Origin: Ignavibacteria bacterium
GTDB taxonomy: Bacteria > Bacteroidota > Ignavibacteria > Tepidaquicellales > Tepidaquicellaceae
Direction: 5' to 3'
NCBI GenBank assembly: GCA_036262055.1
Contig: DATAJP010000003.1
Coordinates: 848,501 to 912,500, forward strand
DNA length: 64,000 nt
Shown here: one piece after another, positions 28,401-36,272 of the stretch
Layout: each line of letters starts with the position of its first letter
Numbering within the stretch: position 1 is the first letter of the stretch
Made by a program: the position numbers and the translations under genes
The notes under the pieces: generated by a model
The model's database searches: none
Told to the model about the DNA's origin: nothing
The model's input: the letters and a program-made list of their open reading frames with translations, nothing else

Positions 28401-29229
28401 CGGAACATTGGGATTAACATGGTATAATTTTGTAAATCCTGTTCTTGCAACGGTATTCCCTGCAGGTGAACCATTTTTCTCAGGAGCTCAGGCAACATAC
28501 ACGCAATACTCGACTGACATTTCTTCTCTTGCTGGTAACTCGCGTGTTGCTTTCAGATTCCATTTCAGAACGGACGGTAATACACCTGATGTTGGAGTTG
28601 CAATAGATGACTTCGAAATTAACGGTCCTGCAAATCCCCCGCTTCCAGTCGAACTTGCAAGCTTCACTGCCATTACAAACAAACAGCATGTTAATTTAAG
28701 CTGGTCAACAGCAAGCGAGATAAATAATAAAGGATTCAACATTGAACGAAAATTGAAAGATAAAACCCAGTGGACAACTGCAGGGTTCATTGAAGGAAAA
28801 GGAACAACAAATGAAATTTCGAATTATAACTTCACTGATAGAAATTTAGTATCAGGAACATATAATTACAGATTAAAACAAATTGATTACAATGGAAATT
28901 ATGAATATCATAATCTCTCATCGGATGTAATTGTGGGAATACCAACCAACTTTGCGGTGAGCCAGAATTATCCAAATCCGTTTAATCCGACGACAAAAAT
29001 AAATTTTGAGTTACCGCTCGACAGTAAGGTATCGATAAAAATTTATGATGTAACAGGAAGAGAAGTTGCCGCACTTGTCAATAATGAAACCCGAAGCGCC
29101 GGTTATCATACTGTAACTATGAATGCTAACAACTTTGCAAGCGGAGTGTATTTTTATATTATAAAAGCTGAGGGAGTGAACAATTCCACTTCGTTTTCGA
29201 AAGCAATGAAAATGATGCTGATAAAGTAA
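25414..29229 (+). CDS. Large secreted BNR/Vps10-type beta-propeller protein with PKD domain and T9SS sorting domain
   Basis: 1271 residues. An N-terminal signal/anchor helix (6-26) is followed by a propeller region (about 100-790) with recurrent STDGGTSW/STNGGTSW Asp-box motifs typical of BNR/sortilin-like propellers, a PKD domain (about 810-885, TTWLWNFGDGNTS), a carbohydrate-binding-like beta domain (about 900-1070) and a C-terminal type A sorting domain (NYPNPFNPTTKINF, GREVAALV, KMMLIK). It is exported by T9SS, attached or released at the surface, and may bind glycans or proteins. No catalytic glutamate is identifiable, so hydrolase function is unproven. A terminator follows. Confidence 0.88.
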   Translation: MKKSSTFFTFLSIFLFSLLILAITTKNFLLPSQQKNEKLEKALKELSEKQNEHEEGEGHGPSYDKPNDALLHELKYTRDPKTKHVPVERLIPAFEYARELEARDAAPLSINWTERGPNNVAGRTRAILVDLNDATRNTVFTGGVGGGLWKTTNMNDVNPTWTNINNFFDNIAITTLTQNPSNPQEIYFGTGEGWFNVDAIRGLGIWKSTDGGTTFNHLTATNDITRFACIQNLKVHPITGHLYAATRGRSGFEKGPGLTSDLFGGIYRSTDGGTSWTMVLGQGSGATAFRAADVEIAADGTLYAAMGVFQEDGIYKSATGDLGSWTKLNVPLSGFPATGFFRLEIAVAPSSANTFYVVAQNSVNYGILGIFKSTNAGTLFTACALPTDADPLIGADYTRSQAWYDLICAVDPNNANTLYVGGIDLFKSITGGASWTQISHWTGSFGSQYVHADQHAIVFQPGSSDVIYFGNDGGIYKTSDGTALVPVIKDKNLGYNVTQYYACSIHPTANTNHFLAGAQDNGSQKYSSAGMNSTVEVTGGDGAFTHIDQNEPQYQFTSYVFNNYFRSTDGGNSFVSADFNDNGQFINPTDYDNTANILYCANTAGNYLRWDNPQTGATSSTVTVTGFDTLITAVTVSPNVANRVYFGFEDAEIKYVDAANTGTSKTATDISTGLPADGFVSCITIQPGNENHIIVTYSNYGVNSVWESTNGGTSWTSIEGNLPDMPIWWALFSPLNSDHLLLATEIGVWTTDNIDGGSTVWGPSNTGMANVSTRMLKYRTSDNFLIAATHGRGLYSTDAFSSARVAFGANKVVTYIQAPINFTDDSYQATTWLWNFGDGNTSTSQNPSHSYSTAGTYTVSLTINGSLTETKTSYITVLPQKGIPFMIGGGASYTGDFETNPSEFANETVSGTSWERGNSSILNKNGTHSGSFAWVTGLTQATYFDNSISLLYSPEYNFTNAGTYTISFWAKYQTEATWDGFRVESTTDNGNSWTPVGTLGLTWYNFVNPVLATVFPAGEPFFSGAQATYTQYSTDISSLAGNSRVAFRFHFRTDGNTPDVGVAIDDFEINGPANPPLPVELASFTAITNKQHVNLSWSTASEINNKGFNIERKLKDKTQWTTAGFIEGKGTTNEISNYNFTDRNLVSGTYNYRLKQIDYNGNYEYHNLSSDVIVGIPTNFAVSQNYPNPFNPTTKINFELPLDSKVSIKIYDVTGREVAALVNNETRSAGYHTVTMNANNFASGVYFYIIKAEGVNNSTSFSKAMKMMLIK

Positions 29230-29277
29230 GAGAAAAGTGAAAAGGCAAAAAGGCAAAGTAAAAAAAAGCAAAAAATT

Positions 29278-29306
29278 AAAGGTCATTCATTAGAATGACC
29301 TTTTTT
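29278..29306. terminator. Strong terminator after the T9SS substrate gene
   Basis: AAAGGTCATT-CATTAG-AATGACCTTT followed by more T residues on the plus strand and by A residues (T on minus) before it. A run of A/T on both sides would let it work in both directions. Confidence 0.85.
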
Positions 29307-29323
29307 CTATGAAAAATAAAATT

Positions 29324-29347
29324 GTCGTCCCTGCGAAAGCAGGACGA
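29324..29347. repeat. Dispersed REP-like palindrome
   Basis: GTCGTCCCTGC-GAAA-GCAGGACGA, lying between the terminator and the GIY-YIG cassette. It is nearly identical to the left end of that cassette (29440). Confidence 0.75.
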
Positions 29348-29376
29348 AGTGATGTCTCGCTTGCGGGATAAGATTA

Positions 29377-29406
29377 AAAGGGCAGGCATTTATGTCTGTC
29401 CTTTTT
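29377..29406. repeat. GGCAGGCAT hairpin element
   Basis: AAAAGGGCAGGCAT-TTATG-TCTGTCCTTTTTT. It has the form of a terminator, and its core GGCAGGCATT...TGTCTGTCC resembles the hairpins at 32214-32260, suggesting a second dispersed repeat family. Confidence 0.6.
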
Positions 29407-29439
29407 TATGCAGCTTTTGAATACTATCAAAAACAAACT

Positions 29440-29798
29440 GTCGTCCCTGCGAAAGCAGGGATCCAGTTTTTTATAAATCTATTTCTAAAAATAAATCTTT
29501 CCATTCAGGATTAATTTTTTCAATAAGCTCCAACTTCCATTTACGTTTCCATTTTTTTAGGTTCTTCTCTCTTTGTAAAGCACCATTTATATCATCTGTC
29601 TCTTCGTAATAAACAAGAATATTTACATTGTATCTTTTTGTAAATCCCTCAATTTCTCCATTTTTATGCTGACCTATTCTTTTGAATAGATCATTGGTTA
29701 CACCTATATATAAGGTTCCGTTTCTTTTACTGGCAAGTATGTACACATAATACTTATGCATGACATGATTCCTAGATTCCTGCTTCCGCAGGAACGAC
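29440..29798. mobile_element. 359-bp cassette: GIY-YIG nuclease gene between terminal inverted repeats
   Basis: The left end, beginning GTCGTCCCTGCG (29440-29466), and the reverse complement of the right end, beginning GTCGTTCCTGCG (29772-29798), match at 23 of 27 positions, and all four differences are transitions. Each end is itself a small palindrome of the genome's dispersed REP-like family. The only gene between them is a 96-residue GIY-YIG nuclease. The layout suggests a small mobile or mobilisable unit inserted just after the acyl-CoA carboxylase gene; mobility is inferred and no target duplication was established. Confidence 0.5.
29471..29761 (-). CDS. GIY-YIG nuclease family protein
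   Basis: 96 residues from ATG 29761 (MHKYYVYILASKRNGTLYIG). GIY-YIG signatures: YVYIL, LYIGVTNDLFKRIGQH, a conserved EETDDINGALQREKNLKKWKR segment (Glu of the active site) and a terminal NPEWKDLF. This is the URI/YhbQ-like single-domain group. A frame extending to 29863 adds SFLRKQESR, which is simply the translation of the REP-like repeat upstream, so it is not the real start. Flanked by inverted repeats. Confidence 0.88.
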   Translation of the reverse strand: MHKYYVYILASKRNGTLYIGVTNDLFKRIGQHKNGEIEGFTKRYNVNILVYYEETDDINGALQREKNLKKWKRKWKLELIEKINPEWKDLFLEIDL

Positions 29799-29807
29799 AA
29801 AAAGTTT

Positions 29808-31349
29808 TTATAAAGGAATATTCCCGTGTTTCTTTTTTGGATTTGAATCCACCTTCGTTTCAAGAATCGAAAAATATTTTATAAGTTTTGCGCGGGTATC
29901 TTTCGGCTCTATGATGTCATCGACAAACCCCCTTTCAGCAGCAAGATATGGATTGGCAAATTTTTCAGTGAACTCATTCACTTTTTCATCGAGTGCTTTT
30001 TGCTTATCTTTTTCTGCATCAATTTCTTTTTTAAAAATAATTTCCGCTGCGCCTTTTGCTCCCATCACTGCAATTTCTGCGGAAGGCCACGCCAGATTTA
30101 TGTCGCCGCGAATGTGCTTTGAGTTCATAACATCATAAGCGCCGCCGTAAGCTTTACGAAGGATGACAGTAATCTTCGGAACGGTTGCTTCACAAAAAGC
30201 ATAAAGAAGCTTTGCGCCATTTGTTATTATTCCGCGCCATTCCTGGTCAGTGCCCGGCAAAAATCCGGGAACGTCCTCAAATACAAGCAAAGGAATATTA
30301 AACGCATCGCAGAAGCGGACAAAACGAGCAGCTTTCATCGATGAATTAATATCAAGCACTCCCGCAAGCACCATCGGCTGATTTGCAACAATTCCGATTG
30401 AACGACCCGCAAGGCGACCGAAACCAACGACCATGTTTTCGGCATACTCTTTATGAATTTCAAAAAATGATTCTTCATCGAGAACAGCTTTTATAATTTC
30501 ATGAACGTCATAAGGTTTGTTTGCATTATCGGGAATAATCGTATTCAAAAAACTCAAATCTTTTTCTGCTTCATCATGCTGATACATCGGAACATCATCC
30601 TTATTATTCAAGGGCAAGTGATTCATCAATTCGCGAACTGCTTCGAAGCATTCAACCTCATTTTGAGAAACATGATGACACACTCCGCTTTTAACAGCAT
30701 GAGTATGCGCACCGCCGAGCTCTTCAAAAGTTACTTCTTCGTTTGTGACGGTTTTCACAACGCTTGGTCCTGTTACAAACATATAAGAAATATTTTCAAT
30801 CATAAAAATAAAATCTGTGATTGCAGGAGAATAAACCGCACCTCCTGCGCACGGTCCTGCGATAATCGAAATCTGCGGAATGACTCCGCTTGCAAGAGTG
30901 TTGCGAAGAAAAATATCCGCATACCCGCCGAGTGAAACAACACCTTCCTGAATCCGCGCTCCCCCGCTGTCGTTGATACCAATTACGGGCACCCCGATTT
31001 TCATAGCGAGGTCCATGACCTTGCAGATTTTTTTTGCATGGTATTCAGCCAGTGAGCCGCCGAGAATCGTAAAATCCTGTGAGAAAACACAAACAGTTCT
31101 ACCGTTTATTTTGCCTGTACCTGTGATTACGCCGTCAGTGTAATATTTCAACTTGTCGAGACCGAAATCAGATGACTGATGGCGCACAAACAAATCCATT
31201 TCCTCGAAGCTTCCTTCATCAAGCAGTAAGTTTATTCTTTCGCGCGCAGTTAGTTTTCCTTTTTTATGCTGTGCATCGATTTTATCCTGACCACCGCCAA
31301 GATACGCCTCTTCACGAATTTTATTTAAATGCTTTAATTTATCGTCCAT
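29808..31349 (-). CDS. Acyl-CoA carboxylase beta (carboxyltransferase) subunit, propionyl-CoA type
   Basis: 513 residues, full length for PccB/MmdA-like carboxyltransferases. Crotonase-like halves are visible: [19 protein letters not shown] with the oxyanion [12 protein letters not shown], and the second half [25 protein letters not shown] and [10 protein letters not shown]. It transfers carboxyl from biotin to propionyl- or acetyl-CoA, or acts in a methylmalonyl-CoA decarboxylase. No biotin carboxylase or biotin carrier gene is nearby. Its ATG overlaps the stop of the nuclease-like gene upstream (TAATG). The end lies next to the GIY-YIG cassette. Confidence 0.92.
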   Translation of the reverse strand: MDDKLKHLNKIREEAYLGGGQDKIDAQHKKGKLTARERINLLLDEGSFEEMDLFVRHQSSDFGLDKLKYYTDGVITGTGKINGRTVCVFSQDFTILGGSLAEYHAKKICKVMDLAMKIGVPVIGINDSGGARIQEGVVSLGGYADIFLRNTLASGVIPQISIIAGPCAGGAVYSPAITDFIFMIENISYMFVTGPSVVKTVTNEEVTFEELGGAHTHAVKSGVCHHVSQNEVECFEAVRELMNHLPLNNKDDVPMYQHDEAEKDLSFLNTIIPDNANKPYDVHEIIKAVLDEESFFEIHKEYAENMVVGFGRLAGRSIGIVANQPMVLAGVLDINSSMKAARFVRFCDAFNIPLLVFEDVPGFLPGTDQEWRGIITNGAKLLYAFCEATVPKITVILRKAYGGAYDVMNSKHIRGDINLAWPSAEIAVMGAKGAAEIIFKKEIDAEKDKQKALDEKVNEFTEKFANPYLAAERGFVDDIIEPKDTRAKLIKYFSILETKVDSNPKKKHGNIPL

Positions 31350-31771
31350 TAAATTAATTTATATTTTTTCAATTCAACTTCTAAAAAATCATCTATATTT
31401 CTTATATTGACATCAGTAATATTTATTAAATTTAATTTATTTTTTAAGTAAAAATCAATTTTCTCCTTCTTTCTTTTTTTATACTGATCAGTATCTAATC
31501 CCCAAACTTCTATATATATTGCATTTCCATCTTTTGATCTTAAATAAAAATCACATATGATATTTTCTCCTATCACCTTTTTTTCATAAATATGTACAAT
31601 TCCTCTTTCATACAACCAATTATCAATTATTACTTCATTCTTTGATCTCACATAATGTCCATCAGTACAACGAAATGTGGTTGAATATCTTAACCTTATA
31701 TCTACATCAATGTCATCTAATGTCTCATAATTTGTTATAATATTTTCCTCTCTATTTAATTCTAACCCCAT
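31349..31771 (-). CDS. PD-(D/E)XK-like nuclease domain protein
   Basis: 140 residues. [19 protein letters not shown], then [16 protein letters not shown] and [24 protein letters not shown] follow the pattern of restriction-endonuclease-like domains that accompany UvrD/Rep-type helicases (Glu in SKNE, Asp in CDFYL, Glu in IEVWG). The Lys of the classical E-x-K is Trp here, with later lysines as possible replacements. It is preceded by a DCD-domain gene and followed directly by the carboxylase. The 60-base block starting at 31441 has 22 percent G+C, against 43 percent in the carboxylase block at 31261 (hand count), which hints at transfer. Confidence 0.65.
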   Translation of the reverse strand: MGLELNREENIITNYETLDDIDVDIRLRYSTTFRCTDGHYVRSKNEVIIDNWLYERGIVHIYEKKVIGENIICDFYLRSKDGNAIYIEVWGLDTDQYKKRKKEKIDFYLKNKLNLINITDVNIRNIDDFLEVELKKYKLI

Positions 31772-31841
31772 TTCTATAATTAATTTTCTACCGATTTCTG
31801 TTGGATTTGAAAATCAAAGAAACTATCAGCAAAGGTATATC

Positions 31842-32141
31842 TTAACCAAATTTATCAAATGAAGCTTTTTTAATTTTAGATGTTTTTCCTCTGGTTTCTA
31901 CTTGTACTTGTTGAGGAAATTTACCCTCCCAAGCGTCTGGAATTATATTGTACATTCCATCAGATTTAGCGAAAAAAGGTCCTTCTATAATTTGTTTTTG
32001 AACGTTATGGAGAAATAAAATATCGCTTTTTTTCACTTGTTTTACATAATCTTTCATATTAGTTGTTTGACCGAATAAATTTCTTCTTAAACATTCACCA
32101 TATGTTTTATCACTACATCTAAAAATAAAATAGTTAGCCAT
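31842..32141 (-). CDS. DCD (development and cell death)-like domain protein
   Basis: 99 residues, almost entirely one domain. NYFIFRCSDKTYGECLRRNLFG, then SDILFLHNVQKQIIEGPFFAKSDG, YNIIPDAWEGKFPQQVQV correspond stretch by stretch to the DCD domain first described in plants (IFxC..T..EC..R.LFG; LFL; GxFxAxS.G..NI.P.A; FP.QV). Its cellular role in bacteria is unknown to me. It is 70 bp upstream of the nuclease-like gene on the same strand, and the two share low G+C. Alternative: another PUA/EVE-like nucleic-acid reader. Confidence 0.65.
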   Translation of the reverse strand: MANYFIFRCSDKTYGECLRRNLFGQTTNMKDYVKQVKKSDILFLHNVQKQIIEGPFFAKSDGMYNIIPDAWEGKFPQQVQVETRGKTSKIKKASFDKFG

Positions 32142-32213
32142 TATTTATATATTTAATTAAAGATTGCTAAAAAACAGGAGAGAAGAAATTAAGAATTTTG
32201 GATAGTCTTTGGT

Positions 32214-32260
32214 AAGACAGACATTCTTGTCTGTCCCGACAGGCAGAAATGCCTGTCGTA
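32214..32260. repeat. Pair of CAGAC/CAGGC hairpins
   Basis: GACAGACATTCTTGTCTGTC (32216-32235) and CGACAGGCA-GAAA-TGCCTGTCG (32237-32258) sit side by side. The cores resemble the hairpin at 29377. A 90-codon frame on the minus strand through this element is an artefact of the repeat. Confidence 0.7.
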
Positions 32261-32324
32261 CTTTCAATACACCTACTATTTTATTCTTAAAAAATTTATA
32301 TTTACTGACGAAAAAAAGTGAGAC

Positions 32325-32552
32325 ATGCGAAAAATAATCTACATTATTGTTCTGGCATTTGTATTCGGATTTGGAAGCCCGATTGTTTCCGAGCTTATTA
32401 ATACAAAACAGGACATTTCCGCACAAAGCAAACCGCGTAAGAAAAAATCTTCAAAAGGTCGCAAGACCATCAAAGTCAAAAGCTACAAAAAGAAAAACGG
32501 AACGAGAGTGAAGTCCTATAAAAGAAAAGCTCCAAAGAAAAAGAGGAAGTGA
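32325..32552 (+). CDS. Small secreted, highly basic protein
   Basis: 75 residues. A signal peptide (IIYIIVLAFVFGFGSPIVS) precedes a short linker and a Lys/Arg-rich tail with the repeated unit KVKSYKKKNGTRVKSYKRKAP; almost every second residue in the last 40 is basic. It is probably periplasmic or surface-associated and may bind DNA, RNA or anionic polysaccharide. Similar SYxxxNGTxV tails occur in small secreted proteins of related bacteria as far as I recall. Convergent with the TPR gene, 2 bp apart. Confidence 0.6.
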   Translation: MRKIIYIIVLAFVFGFGSPIVSELINTKQDISAQSKPRKKKSSKGRKTIKVKSYKKKNGTRVKSYKRKAPKKKRK

Positions 32553-32554
32553 AC

Positions 32555-33775
32555 TTATTTATTTTTTTCTTCCATTAAACCCATAATAAGTCTTTCATAA
32601 TCTTCAGCATTCTCCAAATTCTTTGCTTTAGCAAGTCTCAGATATTTTATTGCTTCATCATAATTTCTCAACTCTTCATATAAAACAGCCAAATTTATAT
32701 AAGGCAAATAAACACCCTCAGCCATATGCTGAACCGCTTCCTTTAAATATTTCTCCGCGTTTTTGTAATCTTTTTGCTCGGTTAAAATTACTCCTAATAA
32801 GTTTAACGAATTGGCTTCTTTATCATCTAATGCTAAAGATTTTTTTAAATACTTGATTGAATTTACAGTATCATTTTCCTCATAATAACTGAAAGCCAGT
32901 GCATAAAATCCGAAAGGATCCATATAAGTAGAATCAATCTTCTCAACCTGCTTGAAATATTTTATCGCACTTAAATAATTATCAATATAATAATATGAGA
33001 AGCCCATATAATATTTTGTTTCGGCATCATTATTCTCATCTTTATCATAAATACGAAAGTCCTTTATGGCTTCTTCAAACTTGCTCATTGAATAATTAAT
33101 TTTTCCTTTTAAGAAATAAAAGCCGATAGTTTCTTTTTCAAGTTCAATAGCCTTTTCAATATTGGATAAAGCATTGAGATAACTTTCCTCATCATAACTT
33201 AATTGTGCCTGCCAATAATATGCTGAAACATTCCTGGGGTTTACTCTTTTCAGGGTTTCTATGTCATTTTGCAAGCTGTCAATCATACCGTTTGAATAAT
33301 ACAAAAGACTTCTGAGAGCAAGTGTTTGTTCCAAACCCGGATTGATTGTTAAAGCCCTATTAACATCGTTCATTACGCTATCTACCGGATAAATTTCAAA
33401 CCTATATGCAGCTCTAGTGCCGTATGCAGTATCATTAGGATTAATTTCAACTGCTTTATCGAAATCTCTGAATGCAGAAACAGTATCACCAGATTCAAAA
33501 AGTGTAACGGCTCTTCCTAAATAAGCACCATAATTTTCTTTAACCTCTAAAGATTTATTGTAACTTTCTAATGATTTCTCATATATTTTGTTTACTCTAT
33601 AGTGTTTACCAAGTTTTCTATAAAGTTCATAATTATCAGGAGAATTTAAGATACTATCAAGAAGTTCCTTTTCTCTTTCTTCAAAGCTTAAAGAATCAGA
33701 TAGACCCAAGCTATCTCCAACAGATATTAAAGAGAAAAATCCAATTATAAAGAAATAAATTATGTATTTAGTCAT
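32555..33775 (-). CDS. Exported tetratricopeptide repeat protein
   Basis: 406 residues, hydrophobic N-terminus (YIIYFFIIGFFSLISVGD) as signal peptide or anchor. At least eight TPR units are readable, including YELYRKLGKHYRVNKIYEKSLESYNKSL, AFRDFDKAVEINPND and NLLGVILTEQKDYKNAEKYLKEA. It is a protein-interaction scaffold without an identifiable partner and lies 30 bp downstream of murA on the same strand. Confidence 0.82.
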   Translation of the reverse strand: MTKYIIYFFIIGFFSLISVGDSLGLSDSLSFEEREKELLDSILNSPDNYELYRKLGKHYRVNKIYEKSLESYNKSLEVKENYGAYLGRAVTLFESGDTVSAFRDFDKAVEINPNDTAYGTRAAYRFEIYPVDSVMNDVNRALTINPGLEQTLALRSLLYYSNGMIDSLQNDIETLKRVNPRNVSAYYWQAQLSYDEESYLNALSNIEKAIELEKETIGFYFLKGKINYSMSKFEEAIKDFRIYDKDENNDAETKYYMGFSYYYIDNYLSAIKYFKQVEKIDSTYMDPFGFYALAFSYYEENDTVNSIKYLKKSLALDDKEANSLNLLGVILTEQKDYKNAEKYLKEAVQHMAEGVYLPYINLAVLYEELRNYDEAIKYLRLAKAKNLENAEDYERLIMGLMEEKNK

Positions 33776-33805
33776 AATTCTGGCGCATAAAAAATTAAAA
33801 TAACA

Positions 33806-35116
33806 TTATATTCTTTTTATATCTACTCCCAACTCTGTGAATTTTTGGTCGATGTCTTCGTAGCCGCGGTCTATGTACATTGTGTTATTTAATATTGATT
33901 CGCCTTTGGCAATTGCGCCGGCGATGAGGTAAGAAAAGCCCGCACGCAAATCAGGAATGTCGATTTCAGCAGCTTTGAGTTTGGTTGGACCTTTCACAAC
34001 TGCGGAGTGAAAATAATTAGTGTTTACGAATCTGCATGGCGATGCCCCAAGACAGGTATCATAAAGCTCAATCTCAGCACCCATTTTATTGAGAGCATCG
34101 ACATAACCGAACCTCTGCTCATAAACTGTTTCGTGAACGATGGAAATTCCCTCTGCTTGCGTGAGTAAAATCACAAACGGCTGCTGCCAGTCGGTCATGA
34201 ATCCCGGATGAACGTTTGTTTCAATTGTAACAGCTTTCAGCTTTCCGTCATAAAAAAATCTGATACCATTGTCATCGATTTCATACTTCCCGCCGACACG
34301 CCTTATTGAATTTAAAAAAGTAATCAAATCATCCTGTAAGGCATTCTCGACATACACATCACCCTTCGATGCAATGCCCGCGCATGCAAAAGATGCTGCT
34401 TGATTTCTATCTGGAATGACCGAATGCACTGCACCATTAAGCTTATCGACACCTTCGATTGTAATTTTTCTATCAGTGCTCAGCTCGATGATAGCTCCCA
34501 TCTTCTGCAAAAATTTTATAAGGTCAATGATTTCCGGCTCGACTGCTGCGTTCGTTATAATAGTTCTGCCTTTTGCAAGCGTGCTTGCAATTATGATATT
34601 TTCAGTTGCGCCGACGCTCGGATAATCGAGATGTATGTTTGCGCCTTTAAGTCCGTCGGTTTGCAAAATAAAATAATCACCCTTTATTTCTACATTTGCT
34701 CCAAGCTGTTTCAGTCCTTCGATGTGAAAATTAACGGGACGTGAGCCGATTTTACATCCGCCGGGAATCGGAATCTCCGCTTTCCCTGTTCGAAGAAGCA
34801 ACGGTCCTGCAAGAAGAACCGCAATGCGGTTGAGATTGCCGAGCTCCTCGGGAACGTGATGAGTTTTTATCTTTGCTGTTTTTGTTTTAAGAGTATCACC
34901 GATGAGAGAAATCTCGCTTCCGAGAATCTCACAGATTTTTTTTGTGATGATAATGTCGCTGATTTTATTCGGCGAGTTATGAAGTATGCATTCTTTATCT
35001 GTCAAAAGCGAAGCAACAAGCAGTTTAGTCGCAGAGTTTTTTGCACCGCTGACTTTTACTTTTCCGTTAAGCGGATTTCCGCCTTTGATTATGAATTTTG
35101 ATTTGGTATCTGACAT
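33806..35116 (-). CDS. murA: UDP-N-acetylglucosamine 1-carboxyvinyltransferase
   Basis: 436 residues. It catalyses the first committed step of peptidoglycan synthesis, adding enolpyruvate to UDP-GlcNAc. The flexible-loop Cys121 lies in PGGCKIGSRPVNFH, so the enzyme should be fosfomycin-sensitive. NHQ-like substrate residues (VSGAKNSATKLLVASL near the N-terminus) and the DLRAGFSYLIAGAIAKGES segment are present. It is separated from accA by a long inverted repeat. Confidence 0.94.
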   Translation of the reverse strand: MSDTKSKFIIKGGNPLNGKVKVSGAKNSATKLLVASLLTDKECILHNSPNKISDIIITKKICEILGSEISLIGDTLKTKTAKIKTHHVPEELGNLNRIAVLLAGPLLLRTGKAEIPIPGGCKIGSRPVNFHIEGLKQLGANVEIKGDYFILQTDGLKGANIHLDYPSVGATENIIIASTLAKGRTIITNAAVEPEIIDLIKFLQKMGAIIELSTDRKITIEGVDKLNGAVHSVIPDRNQAASFACAGIASKGDVYVENALQDDLITFLNSIRRVGGKYEIDDNGIRFFYDGKLKAVTIETNVHPGFMTDWQQPFVILLTQAEGISIVHETVYEQRFGYVDALNKMGAEIELYDTCLGASPCRFVNTNYFHSAVVKGPTKLKAAEIDIPDLRAGFSYLIAGAIAKGESILNNTMYIDRGYEDIDQKFTELGVDIKRI

Positions 35117-35126
35117 TTTTTATTTA

Positions 35127-35251
35127 GCCGCAAAGACACAAAGACGGAAAGAATAACACAAAATCACGAAATCACAAAAAAATATGATGCTTAAAATTTT
35201 TGTTTTTGTGCTTTTGTGTTTATAAAATCTTCGTCTTTGAGACTTTGCGGC
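35127..35251. repeat. Long imperfect inverted repeat between murA and accA
   Basis: The outer arms GCCGCAAAGACACAAAGAC (35127-35145) and GTCTTTGAGACTTTGCGGC (35233-35251) pair at nearly all positions. Inner arms ACACAAAATCACGAAATCACAAAA and TTTTGTGCTTTTGTGTT pair less well. It is a dispersed-repeat-like, non-coding element of about 125 bp. Confidence 0.75.
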
Positions 35252-35261
35252 AAGTTGAATT

Positions 35262-36212
35262 TTAATCTTTGAAGAATCCCATTGCACCGAATTTCTTAAT
35301 ACGGTTATCGAGAAGTTTATCTTTTTTAAGCTTTGAAACTGATTCAAGCTCTTCAAGCAAAGCGCTCTTCAGAATCTCGGCAGCTCTTTTATGGTCGCGG
35401 TGCGCACCACCTTCCGGTTCGGGAATAATTTTATCAATTACTCCAAGCTTTAGCAAATCTCCTGAGGTCAGCTTCAATGCTTCGGCTGCCTGCTCTTTGA
35501 AGTCCCAGCTGCGCCATAAAATAGATGAACATGATTCAGGTGAAATAACAGAATACCAGCAATACTGAAGCATTAATATTCTATCGCCAACACCAAGTCC
35601 AAGCGCACCGCCTGATGCGCCTTCGCCAATGACTGCTGCGATAATAGGAACCTGCAAGCGAGACATTTCAAAAAGATTTTTTGCAATTGCTTCCGCCTGT
35701 CCGCGTTCCTCGGCTTCAATTCCGGGATATGCACCGGGTGTATCGATTAAAGTAATGACCGGCTTATTAAATTTTTCTGCAAGCTTCATTAAGCGAAATG
35801 CTTTTCTGTAGCCCTCAGGATTTGGCATTCCGAAATTTCTATATAAGTTAGATTTCGTGTCACGACCCTTTTGCTGACCAATAATCATCACCTGCTTGCC
35901 GTCAAGCTCAGCAAATCCGCCGACGATTGACTTGTCATCACCGTAATACCTGTCACCGTGAAGCTCGACAAAGTTTTCCGTCATAAGAAAAATGTAATCC
36001 AGCGTGTATGGTCTTTCCGGGTGTCGAGCAAGCTGAACAATCTGCCATGGAGTAAGATTTTCAAAAATATTTTTTCTCAAATCATTAATCTTTTGCTCTA
36101 ACTTGTTTATCTCGTTAGATATATCGAGCTGGTCTGACATCTTCCGCATTTCATCGATTTTTTTCTCAAGCTCGATAATTGGTTTTTCAAATTCTAAAAT
36201 TGTCGCTGCCAT
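35262..36212 (-). CDS. accA: Acetyl-CoA carboxylase carboxyltransferase subunit alpha
   Basis: 316 residues, full length. It forms the alpha2beta2 carboxyltransferase with AccD in fatty acid synthesis. The N-terminal helical ACCA domain ([18 protein letters not shown]) is followed by the crotonase-fold core: [37 protein letters not shown] and [11 protein letters not shown]. The accD partner is not in the window. An unusually tidy single gene between MurA and the glycan cluster. Confidence 0.95.
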   Translation of the reverse strand: MAATILEFEKPIIELEKKIDEMRKMSDQLDISNEINKLEQKINDLRKNIFENLTPWQIVQLARHPERPYTLDYIFLMTENFVELHGDRYYGDDKSIVGGFAELDGKQVMIIGQQKGRDTKSNLYRNFGMPNPEGYRKAFRLMKLAEKFNKPVITLIDTPGAYPGIEAEERGQAEAIAKNLFEMSRLQVPIIAAVIGEGASGGALGLGVGDRILMLQYCWYSVISPESCSSILWRSWDFKEQAAEALKLTSGDLLKLGVIDKIIPEPEGGAHRDHKRAAEILKSALLEELESVSKLKKDKLLDNRIKKFGAMGFFKD

Positions 36213-36272
36213 TATATTGAACGCTGATTTACTCTGATTAGTTTATGACTTCTTTGAATTAAAATTAAACAT

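Noticed and set aside
29762..29863. Longer N-terminus of the GIY-YIG protein
   Set aside because: The extra SFLRKQESR is the translated REP-like repeat and overlaps the carboxylase end.
32157..32426. 89-codon minus-strand frame
   Set aside because: Its sequence (FLPVGTDKNVC) is a translation of the CAGAC/CAGGC hairpin repeat and it overlaps the small secreted gene.
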